DNA from: Brachionus rotundiformis | Taxonomy: Eukaryota > Rotifera > Eurotatoria > Ploima > Brachionidae | Direction: 5' to 3' | Length of the DNA stretch: 64,000 nt | NCBI GenBank assembly: GCA_016802295.1 | Contig: JAESIW010000071.1 | Coordinates: 186,001 to 250,000 of the forward strand | Shown: one piece after another, positions 11,871-22,302 of the stretch | Layout of the letters: the number at the start of each line of letters is the position of its first letter | Numbering within the stretch: position 1 is the first letter of the stretch | Translations under genes and position numbers: made by a program | The notes under the pieces: generated by a model | Told to the model about the DNA's origin: nothing | What the model saw: only the letters and a program-made list of their open reading frames with translations | The model's database searches: none

Positions 11871-13792
11871 ATGCTAAGCGCCTGGCGTATGGTTGAGGAC
11901 GCACAAGCTGTGTCACAATTTGAGAAAAATTTTGCCGCGCCGGTCTCCGAGCAAGAGCTCAGGCAAAAGACCGGCGTCACATACTACCACGTCAACGTGG
12001 ACGACCTGGACAGCGACCCCGGCTTTCAGCAGCTTAAGAAACGCATGGGCATCACCTACCAGGACAATGTGATCATCAGTCCGAGCACAATGCCCGACTA
12101 TGATCAAAAGGTAACCCACCACCTAGTATCCCACACTCCTAATCTTATCTTGTCACATAAATTAGTAATTACTTTTAAAAAATAGATAAATTTTATGATT
12201 CATAAAAAGCTTGTCTAATCCACTAGTTATTGAGCAACGTGATAAGCTTGTTCGCAGGTCTCTGTTCGCCATTTTAGAACTAAGCTACTTATGAGACAAA
12301 AAAATTGTCGCTAACACCTAATATTTTCCGGCTATGCCGTGTACCCGTCAAATAGGCGAGAATCTGATCAATTACATTTCTAAAAAACTAATTCTGTATT
12401 TTGGGCTTTTTTAGTCATAAACTGGCACATTATGAAAAGTTCAACATGTGTTTTTCAAAAGTTTAATTGATAATTTAATTAATTTGGCCTAGCATGTTGA
12501 TGGAGAATGCACTGAGTACATTGAGAATAATTTATTTATTCAATGACTATTTCGATTAAATGAAATAGCAAAAATCAATAATAATTATATGACCGAGAGA
12601 ACTCTCGAGTCAAGACTAAGTTTACACTATGAAGATAATTGCTGTAGTATTAAAAAATAAATACAAAACATAATAAAAAACCTCATAACTCTGTCTATTT
12701 TGTTTTCTATCTCAATTTGTTTGCTTTTTTTGTTAAATTTAGATCACAGTGCTGACCTTTTATTTGTCTAATGCATTGTACCCGATTAGGACTTTGTGTA
12801 TACAATTAAAAATTTTGCAAATTGAGTTTAATTAAGCTAGAACAAATATTTATCAGGTTTTGTTTACTAAATTGTTACTCATCCTATCTTTAAATAAAAT
12901 ACCAAGAATTTTATGTTTTTAAGCTTTCAAGACAAAAAAAGCGTCGCCAACAGTATCCCTGAGTGAGGCTGGCGACCCTAAAAAAGATTAAAATTTAAAG
13001 TCTAAAATTAAATAGTTAGAAAACAAAAAATAATTTCTATCTATTTCTAAAATATTTCAAAGAGGAGACCTTCACCTAGAACCACATCTTTACCAAGATC
13101 TTATCTAACTGTGTTTGATTAATAATTTTATACAAAAATCCCCAAATCTGAAAAATATTGAACCCTTACTTAATTGATTTAATTTTGCTAAATAAAAAAA
13201 AGAATGCCTAACTAATTTATTTACCAACTCTGAATACCAAAGGGCTTATAAAATTTTAAAAAATTAAAAAAATGATATCTAAATCACTTTTCCTTTAAGA
13301 ATATTTATATTTTATTATTATATTTTATAAAAAAGTGGTAGAATTTTAGGCCAATATTCTCGTGAGCTTATCAATGCAATTTTTATTTTGTAATAAATTT
13401 TAACTTAAGTAAAGATAAAATTTTTGTTAAAAAGTTGAAAATTTTCTATCGGGAGCACTTGCATGCCGATGATGAGATACGGCTAGTTAAAGAAGGATCT
13501 GGATACTTTGATATAAGAGATGACGAAGACAAATGGGTTCGCATTTGGGTGCAAAAAGGAGATCTAATAACTTTACCAGCGGGCTCTTACCACCGGTTTA
13601 CTACTGATGACAAGGTAATAGCTTGTATTTTGCACTAAAAGAAATATTATTTTTCTAAAAAAGCACTTTATTAATGCAATTCGTTTGTTTGTTGGCGATC
13701 CAGTCTGGACACCATTGAACAGACCAGCTGACGATCATCAAAGTCGCTTGGAATATTTAAACAATTATCCATCGAATGCTGTTAAGGTTTAA
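11871..13792 (+). CDS. ADI1: Acireductone dioxygenase (methionine salvage)
   Basis: Three exons, 11871-12110, 13435-13614 and 13664-13792, all joined in phase 0, give 182 residues, close to the usual 179 or so. The cupin metal site is clear: HLHADDE in exon 2 supplies two His and the Glu, and YHRF supplies the third His. Family signatures include GSGYFDIRD, KGDLITLPAG and, in exon 3, RLFVGDPVW followed by NRPAD. The enzyme oxidises the acireductone of the methionine salvage pathway; with Fe2+ it yields the methionine precursor, with Ni2+ an off-pathway product. It is cytosolic and nuclear in animals. The first intron (1,324 nt) is unusually long for this window and contains GC-richer patches. 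The ATG is close behind an AG, so trans-splicing or a 5' UTR intron is possible. Confidence 0.95.
12943..12976. repeat. Short GC-rich inverted repeat in ADI1 intron 1
   Basis: GTCGCCA at 12943-12949 pairs with TGGCGAC at 12970-12976, giving a 7-bp stem with a 20-base loop. It stands out in AT-rich surroundings. It may be the end of a degraded element; its function is unknown. Confidence 0.4.
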
Positions 13793-14042
13793 TGAAAATT
13801 AAAAATAATTAAAAACATAAATAAAAACATTTTAAATTTCAAATTTTATTTTAAATAAATTTAAGTTTTATTACATTTTTATTGTCTAATTATTTGATTA
13901 AAATTATAATAAGGAATCAAAATAATTTTATTTTTTTCTAAAAGACAAAAATCTGTATCTGTTTAAGCCTTAAATTTTAGTCTATTTTTAAATTATCTAA
14001 TTATAAGTTTATTAAATTAGAAAAAAAAAATGATTACTAAAA

Positions 14043-15308
14043 ATGGCTCCTAAAGGAAAAAAAGTTCTGGCCAAAAAGACAAAGCCAAATGAAGAATTAG
14101 CCAATATTCTCCTTGGTAATCTGAAATAGATTTTATCCAAGCATTTTAATTTGGTTTAATAATTAACTATAGAAATTGGTGAATATGAAAAAAATGTAAA
14201 TCTTCAGCCATTTAAATATAATGCCTACAAACGTGCCTCTCTGTCTTTATTGAACTGTGATAAAAAAATAAAAAGAATTGAAGACGCTAAAGCATTGGTA
14301 AAACATAACCATATATATTGATTAAATTCATTTTGAACAAGAAAGGTGTTGGCAAAAGAATAGCAGAGCGCATTGATGAATATCTAAAGAGTGGCAAAAT
14401 AGACAAATTGGATGAGGCGCGTAAAAATGATAAATCAAAAATTTTAAAAGAATTAAACAGAGTTGCAGGCATTGGGTAGAATTAACTAGAAATAAAATTT
14501 TTTTTCCAAATAAAATAAATTTACCAAAGGCCATCACATGCACAAAAACTACTCAGTGAAGGTATCAAGTCTTTGAAAGACCTACAATCTCACCAGGACT
14601 TGTTAACTCATCACCAAAAAATTGGTCTCAAGTAGCTGAATATTTTCTAATATTAGTACTGTTAGCTGTAGATATATTTCCCAAAGGTATGTGAATGATT
14701 TTGAGCAGCGTATTCCTCGACAAGAGATGGCTGAGATAGAGAAATTTCTTGTCGAGCAAATAAACAAGATAGATAGTAAATATACAGTCACTATTTGTGG
14801 TAGCTACAGACGAGGCCTTGAGTCAAGTGGAGATGTTGACGTTCTAATAACTCATCCAAATTATGTATCTCTTAGATATGCTCAAGAATATAACCTCAAA
14901 CCTAGCAGAAATTTAATAATCGAGACTAAAAAAAGTCCCGAAATACTTCTAAAAAGAATAATAGATAAACTGATTAAATTGGATTTTTTGACTGACACAA
15001 TAGCCATTGGAGACACAAAATTTATGGGTGTTTGTAAAGTAACTAATGATTATTTACATCGTAGAATAGACATTCGTATTCTACCTTATGATGAATATTA
15101 TTGTGGTATTTTGCACATGACCGGAAGTGACATGTTTAATCAAAATATGAGGAAAATAGCCAAAGAAAAGCATTTTATTTTAAATGAATATTGCTTAAGA
15201 AAGCTTGATCCAAGTGGTCAACCTGGCAAAGCTTTAAAAATTGACTCAGAGGAAGACATATTCAATCACTTGGACATCGAGTACAAAATACCAGAAGAGA
15301 GATACTAA
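14043..15308 (+). CDS. POLB: DNA polymerase beta
   Basis: Five exons: 14043-14115, 14173-14297, 14342-14475, 14530-14631 and 14687-15308. All phases agree and give 351 residues, against about 335 in vertebrates. The N-terminal dRP-lyase domain carries EKNV-like and KYNAYKRAS segments and two helix-hairpin-helix motifs (GVGKRIAERIDEYL and GIGPSHAQKL). The polymerase part has CGSYRRG, the SSGDVDVL pair of catalytic Asp near residue 193, and the third Asp in RRIDIR near 271. TGSDMFNQNMR and NEYCLRKL are typical of the family. It fills single-nucleotide gaps and removes 5'-deoxyribose phosphate in base excision repair. The second intron is only 44 nt. The stop lies 53 bp from the convergent WDR83 stop. 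An out-of-frame ATG at 14030 precedes the real start. Confidence 0.96.
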
Positions 15309-15361
15309 TTTTAAAAATTTTATTTAAAAAAGAATAAAAAAATTAAATATTTTACAATTTT

Positions 15362-16743
15362 TTATTTTTTCAAATCCCATAGATAGACCATTTTTTCTTG
15401 AGCCGTCAAAATTTTATCTTCCAAAGGACTATAGCTTATCGAATGGACAGTTTTGGCATTCATGTGTCTTAATTTGTGTCTAATTTTTGCTTCAACCACG
15501 TCCCATATGTACAAAACACCGTCCTCTGATCCGGATATCACTTCACTACTGGAATTATTCATGCAGCTTTCTACCACATAGTCTCTATTTACATGTCCAT
15601 TGTATTCATTGAGCATCTCTCCAGACTGCTTGTCTATCAACAATAAGCGGCCAAAGTTGGTTCTGCTGTTATCTAATATACTAACTAGAATGCATTGATC
15701 ATCTTTTGACAGAGTGCCACATGTTGCCGGATAGCCTATGTAATCGCATTTCATTTTACCAAATCTTACATCATAAAGTCTGACTCTCTTGTCTAAACAA
15801 GAGACAAGAATTTCATTACCATTCAAGTCAATGTGGGTTACACTGTCTTTACAATCATCGATTTCTTGCAATGGATCGAAAGTTTTCGATCTCAGGTCAT
15901 AAAACAGTACTTTACCATCTATTGAACCACTTAAGATTACATTGCTCTCTTCAAGATTAAATCTTACACAATTAACTCTTCCTAGAAAAAAAAATCAATC
16001 AAGCTAAACTTTTATTAATTTTGTTTAAAAAATTTATAAATTTGTAGAAAAAATGGGGCTAAAAATCAGCTTTTTCTTTTCAGGTTGAAAATAAAAATTG
16101 AAAAAATACCAAATATGAGCGAGCTGGTGACGTAGTGGTTCGACTAAGCATAATACAGCAGCAAAGCAAGCATAAGTTATTCAAAAAGGATCACCAAGTG
16201 CCAAAGTAAAGAAATTCAGAAAGAAGCCAGGTTCACTATTGGCTTGAATGGAATTTTTAAAAATTTAATATTTAGCAATCAATTAACTTTATGATAAATA
16301 AAAAGAATTTAAATAATTAATATTATGATTTTTTTTTAAAAATAGATTTTTTATGGAAGACCGAAATTCCATTGAAATGCAGTCAATATAGTGGTAAAGT
16401 ATGGTTTTTTACAAAGAGATCCTTAAAATTTCAATTTTGCTAATAAAATCTACTTGCCCAAATGAGTCTTGTACTTTCGAAGTATCTGACCAGTCTTGAC
16501 ATCAATATAATTAACTGATTTATCAGCTGATCCGGTACACAAAAAAGAATGATCAATTGAACAATCAGCGTCCAGTACTTCTTGATTGTGTCCAGAATAA
16601 GTTTGTAATCTTAGCTGTTTGAAAGGGTTCCATAATTTGACAGTTCTGTCAGAGCCACAAGTGATGCAATAGTTGCCATTCTTGTTAAATCGAACAGCCC
16701 TCACAGCTCCTTGACCACAATCAAATTTAGCCTCTAAACTCAT
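15362..16743 (-). CDS. WDR83: WD40 scaffold protein WDR83 (MORG1)
   Basis: Exon 1 is 16743-16458 and exon 2 is 15981-15362, giving 301 residues (family about 315). Exon 1 carries the family-specific start GAVRAVRFNKNGNY and SYSGHNQEVLDA-type repeats. Exon 2 continues with NCVRFN, SGSIDG, VRLYDVR and SGSEDGVLYIWD, so a seven-bladed propeller is expected. The only frame-keeping splice uses a GC donor: TTGG followed by GCAAGT, giving LGR across the junction as in relatives. A GT donor two bases later would break the frame. WDR83 organises ERK-pathway components and is also found with spliceosomal complexes. The gene lies 119 bp downstream of the GTPBP4 stop on the same strand, and its ATG follows TTTTTAG by one base, which would suit polycistronic transcription with trans-splicing. 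Confidence 0.93.
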
Positions 16744-16862
16744 TCTAAAAAGATGTTCACATAATAATATAAAAATCTAAGCGGTTTAAAATCGCTCAGA
16801 TTATAGAAAAAAAAATTTCTCTTTTTTTTAAATAAATTTTATTTAATTTAAACCAAATAAAT

Positions 16863-18940
16863 TTATCTTCTATCAGTTTTTCCATTTTTGCGTTTACCAG
16901 AAAACAAATGTTTTGGTTTTTTGATTGTAATTGAACGATCAGCTTCTCCAACACGTGATTCTTTCTTGAGCAATTTTCGCTGTGATTTCTTGGTCATATC
17001 TCGGGCTCTTTCCATCATTGATTGATCACGCATACCTGACTTGTCACGTGGTAGCCTAGAACTACTTCTAACATGACCTTCAGAGTCCTCACGTACTCGT
17101 TTGACCGGCTTATGGGACTCGCTTCTTGCCACACTCTTGTTATAGTGAGCATCATCTTTTTCACTCATGTCCAAGCCCAAATCTCCCATTGTTTTTTCAA
17201 GACGACTACGTGGCACTTTTTGAGCAGTTCTGGGCAATTGAGCCTTACGTTTGTGACTCTTGTTAAATCGAGATTCGAGTATGCCCAATTTGCGAGTGGT
17301 GCGGATGCGTTTGGCCAATTTTTTGATCTTTTTAGAGTCCTCATCGGCAAGTTCTGGTTTGGAATCATAGAAACCGGACTCAATAAGTTTGTCCTCTTCT
17401 TCTTCCAATTGATTCAATTTTTCCATAATTTCTGGATCAACAAAATCGGCCACATTGTGTCCATTCCATATTTCTGGAATGGAATCATACTTTTCCTCAT
17501 TATTCTTCAAATCCCAAGTCTTTCTCAAGTCAAGTGTGTACTCGTCTCCAAGTTCCAATTCCAAGTCGCGTTCCAACTTCTTGCGGACTTTTTCAACTTC
17601 CATTGTTGACTCGCGTTTCTGCATTATTGCCTTTGGTATACAAGGTGGTCTTTCTTTATTATCTCTCTTGACCGGCTCGGCCAAATGCAGCCTATTAAGC
17701 ACATCATTCACTCGCGATGACTTAGCCTTCATTTCAACACGGTGCGCTAGCAAACGCTCACATGCCTCATTGCGCACCTGCATTACGCCCTCTTCATTTA
17801 AATTGCTCATTTCCACAATTGGAATATTTTCAGCAGAAAATTCATCAAAAAATTTCTAATTAATAATAAATTTAAATTAACTCAAGCTTTTTTTTAATTA
17901 TTAAATTTTTTTAAAACCTTTTTCTCATTTGGCAGCTCGGCTATTTTCCTAATATCAACTTTATTGGCAACCAAAATAAGTGGTTTATTGGCAAAAAGAG
18001 CCTTTATGTTGTTGAACAAAGACACTTGTTCTTCTATAGAGTATCCACATTGTTCAGAAATGTCCATAATGTACAAAATAGAAGCTCTTAAGTGAGCCAT
18101 AGCCGTAATTGACTGCATTTCAATGGTATTTCGGTCTTCCAATGAATGATCCAAAATACCTGGTGTGTCTACCACTTGCCATCTCAAGTATTTGTAATCA
18201 GTGTGGCCAACATATAAAGATTTGGTAGTGAATGCATAAGGTTGTACTTCAACATCAGCTTGGGTTACTTTGTTCAAAAAGCTTGATTTTCCCACATTGG
18301 GAAAACCGCATATTAGCAAGGTTCTGGTGTTTGGGTCAATGGAAGGCAAACGGGTCAAATGCTGTCTTATTTGTTCCAGGTATTGTAAACTCTGGGCCTG
18401 TCGCTTTATTATAGTGCACATGCTGATTTAAAATAAATTAATAATTTATTAAATTAATTAGTTAGATCAAAATTACCGTCCTAGAGCTGCTTTTTTCAAG
18501 CACTTGCATCTGTATAAGGAATCAGAATACTTCAAAAGCCTGGCATAGTCTTTGGCAACACTTAAGGTAGAAGGCAATTATTTTAATTTTATAAAATAAA
18601 AAGCCAATAATTGGTACTTGTCGATTAGGTGACGAGCCATGTTTATTTGTCCCAAGGCCAATTTATAGTGGTTTTTATCATAGAGAATGTTCATCAAATC
18701 TGCATAAAATGGATGTACTTCGTCCAGTTTGGGAAAATCAGTCAAAATTTGTGTCAATTTATCATGGTAGTTTTGCTGTGTATATTTTACTTTTCTGGTG
18801 TAAAATTGGCGAATTCGACCAATAGCATACTGTTTGTGTATGACAGTGGGCGTTTTGCGCTGGGTCTTGGACAAAATTACATCTATAAAGTCCTTGGCCG
18901 TAGGCACTGTAATTATTTTTTTAAAGTTATAGTGAGACAT
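16863..18940 (-). CDS. GTPBP4: Nucleolar GTP-binding protein 1 (60S biogenesis GTPase)
   Basis: Four exons on the minus strand: 18940-18618, 18560-18477, 18422-17918 and 17855-16863. Phases agree and the protein is 634 residues, the same as I recall for human GTPBP4. The N-terminus has YNFKKI and SKTQRKTPTVIH; the OBG-type G domain shows GFPNVGKSS (G1), DTPGILD (G3) and NKVD (G4); the C-terminal half has LAHRVEMK, LNRLHLAEP, IPEIWNGHN and the basic end KPKHLFSGKRK. It is needed for early nucleolar steps of large-subunit assembly and is essential in model eukaryotes. An ATG at 18940 is used because it begins the conserved MSHYNFKK; an upstream TTG is ignored. Introns are 57, 54 and 62 nt. Confidence 0.97.
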
Positions 18941-19408
18941 TGCCAAGGTCCTAGGGATTCCTCGATCTAAATTACAAAATTAAAAAAATTTAAATTTGTA
19001 TTCGTTTGAGCACATGTTTTGAAATTTTTATAATTTAATATTTTTATCATAAAAGCAATAAATATGTTTATAATATATATTTTTTAATTTGCAAAATTTT
19101 AAATGCAAAAATAAGTTTTTTAGCTCGAAATCATATTTAAGTTTAATTTTGGTCTTAATTTGGCAAAATTTCTTTCTTTTTTTCTTTTTAATTTTGGCTG
19201 ACCATTGTACATTTCTAAAAATTAGTTTTAAAAAAATCCTCCAGAAAATAAATTCAATTTTAAAAAACGTTTATTTTCAAATAAGATAAATGAAAAAATT
19301 AAATTAAAAATAAAAAATAGATTTTATTAATTTAATAATAAATGCCTAAAACAGTAATAGATCTAAAATGTACGAAGAGATTCTACCTGCGCTATAAAAA
19401 AGCTTCAT
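18941..19408. other. Intergenic, POGLUT1 to GTPBP4
   Basis: About 470 bp of AT-rich sequence between two genes on the same strand. It must hold the POGLUT1 3' end and the GTPBP4 promoter or 5' UTR. A 66-codon frame here on the + strand is T-rich low-complexity sequence and is not a gene. No element recognised. Confidence 0.5.
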
Positions 19409-20922
19409 TTACTGAACTTTTTCAAATTTTTTGTCCAATTTTGGCTTGAATTTTAACAATTTGGTATATTGGTTGAGTAATTCTTCCCAATAGCAATATA
19501 TATGCTCCATTTTTAAGTGCTCGGTGACAAAATTCTTTCCTCTTTAAACCAATTAATAAATCACAATTTAATACAAATTTATATTTTACCGTAAAGCTAT
19601 TTCTTTGGCAATCTTGTCATTTTCCTTAACAAATTCTAGAAGCTCTTTGGCATCGCTTAAGTCTTGTTTAACTGGAATGTAATGAACCCATGGTTTTAGC
19701 TCGTCGTAGAAAAACTCCAACCATTCATTGCCGACATGGAACACAAGAGAATTACATAAAAACAAATGTTTAAATCTAAAACTTGCTGCCACACCGCGAA
19801 AATTGAACAAATATCTTTTTTATTAATTTTTTAATTGATATAATTTTTTTTCCATTAAAAAAATATATACTTGTATTTACAATGATCTTCTAGTCTTATC
19901 TCCTCAGCCGGCTTTACGCCCAAAGTATCTGCATCGGACCTCCACGCCTGATTTTTGGTATACTGTGCATCAACTAGATCTGGTTCAGCCCGTGATAACA
20001 AAACTAAAGGGTCGCGTTCACCACTAGTTCTTGAACCTCTGAAAAATCCCTTGGATATTTTTTTACCCCATGGCCATTTTTTTGCTTCTCTTAATTTATT
20101 AAGAAATTAATTTAAATTCAAATAAAAATTTTATTTCTACTTTGGAATTATTTTGCACTGTTCGTCCCATCTACCAAGACCATTTGGATATATAGGCCAG
20201 ACAGCTGGACCTCCTTCCCAAAAAGTCCATGCCGGATACATAATATCACTATGTTGACTATCCTTTATTTGTCTAATTAGTTTTTTTAATTCTTAGTGAT
20301 AAATAATCATACCACTTTGGAAAAAGAGAAAACAGGAACTTTCGGCTCATTCCAAATAGAAGTTTGTGGCCAGTCTTGAGTGTTTAAAATAAACTCAGTA
20401 TCAGCGACTTTCTTGGCTATTTTGAGCAAAAAATGCTCGATTCCAGAATTTCTGAAGGGAAAAAATTTATCTTTATTGCGGTAAAGTTTATGGTCTATTA
20501 TTTGATAATGTGATAGCCTTGGTATCTTCACTGCCTGTTTGAAAAGTTCTCTGTTAATTCCAGTTTTTTGCCAATGACTCAGATCCTGATCCAAGCGTCT
20601 ATAAAATGTTTAAAATTTAACAAAATTTTAAATGTTTAATATTTTTATCACTTTTTATAGCACGAACAGTTTGTACTTTCGCATTCTTGGTAATTTGCCA
20701 AAGCGTCACTGATTTTTTTCAAATATTTTTGCCATTTCGAATTGTCTTCATTTTGTTCTAAATTTTTGGCTAATTAATGTTTGCCAACCAAAAATAAAAT
20801 TGTAAAAAAAAACCTCTGGTATATTTTTGCTTTTCGTGACACTCGAGATCATCTGGATCACATTTTGTTGCCAAAATGGAATAAAAACTGACAAAAAAAA
20901 CCAATAGAGCTAGTTTAGCCAT
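19409..20922 (-). CDS. POGLUT1: Protein O-glucosyltransferase 1 (Rumi)
   Basis: Seven exons: 20922-20814, 20769-20652, 20598-20313, 20262-20141, 20089-19871, 19814-19590 and 19541-19409. Phases agree and give 403 residues (human 392). The first 19 or so residues are a signal peptide (MAKLALLVFFVSFYS). Then come ENCSCY-like cysteines, PVFSFSK, YPAWTFWEGGPA, FRGSRTSGERDP, LVDAQYTKNQAW, DHCKYK, FNFRGVAASFRFKHLF and KPWVHYIPV, all hallmarks of the CAP10/KDELC family. It adds O-glucose to EGF repeats such as those of Notch in the ER. The protein ends in EKVQ, not a KDEL-type retrieval signal as in the human and fly enzymes. Introns are 44-53 nt, apart from one of 56. Confidence 0.96.
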
Positions 20923-22302
20923 TTTTTTTTAAATTAAAATTATAATTTTGATAGAAATTATAAAATTCAGATGAGTTGACTATTTATTCAAAAATTCGAT
21001 ATTAAGAAAACAAAGCATAAATATTTTAGTGTCCGATATTTTATTATAAGAACTGTTCAGGTCAATTTCGTGTTAGATTTGTATAGCTGGATTTAAAAAT
21101 CTCGTCGTTTCAAAAAAATGGATTAGTGGTTAAAATCTAATTAGACACCAATCTGAAAAAACTTGTCATTTTTCATAAGTTAACTTCAAATTTTGAATTT
21201 TAAAGATTTTAGCATAAATAGTTTAATTAGATATTTGATAATTTAAAAGATAAAATAGTATTTTTTAATGATAAGCGAGTTTAAGTTTGTTTTTAAACAA
21301 GATAAGACTTTGATATAATCTTTTATAATATTAATATTTATAGTTTATAAATGGTTAAAAAATTATTTCCATATAATTATTAAAAACAAAATAATGACCT
21401 AAAAAAATTTATCAATTCATCTAATTAACAAATAAATTTAAATAAGACAATTATATTAAACAGCTGTAAAAATTTAGAAACCAAAATCTGCCATTACTTT
21501 AGACTTTGTTTTTGTATTTTTTATCATAAAATAATAAACTTCTTTAAATCATTTATTAATGGCTTTAGTAAGTGGTATCAAGTTAGAGAATTGGTTGTAT
21601 GGCCAAAAAGGCGGAAAAATTTTCAATGCTAAATTACCAATAATATAATTTAAAGTCAAGTTTTAAATTAAAATTAATTTGATTAAACATCAAGATTATA
21701 ATTTGAATAGAACTTTGGACAAAAGTCTCCTATATTTTCTGTTTATTTTGATTTACATAAATATGGTAAACTAGAAGTTCATTTCAAGTTCAGAATGTGG
21801 CAGATATTGGTCAAATGACTTGTTATGAGAAGAATAAAAGCCAACATATAAAATTTTTTTTATTTTATTATTAATTTAAATAAAATATTAATAATGAAAT
21901 AGCCTAGAAGAATTTTAGATGACAAAAATTTGTATACTTAAAGAAACAGAAAAAAAAATAATATAAATGATAAAAATAGACAAAATTTCGTTCTTCAAAA
22001 TATATATTCAATATTTGAATAAAATCCATTTCAATTTAAGTTATTATTTTTTAAACCAAAAGGAGAAAAAGATATCAAAATCGCTAAACAAAACAATTTT
22101 AAAGAGATAAACGAAGGAAATAAAAAACATGCAAAACTTAAATTCACATCAAACACATAAACACATGTGCTCAAAGAATAATCTTTTATATCTATAATAA
22201 TTCTTGATAGACTTAACTAATCCAAAACGTAAATAAATTTTTTTTTTAGACCATTTTAATTAACTATTTACAAAGAGAAAAAGGATAAAATAGCTAAATA
22301 AA
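20923..22302. other. Intergenic, no gene seen
   Basis: About 1.4 kb between the Smad stop and the POGLUT1 start, both genes on the minus strand. It contains AT-rich unique sequence with no exon I can support. Confidence 0.5.
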
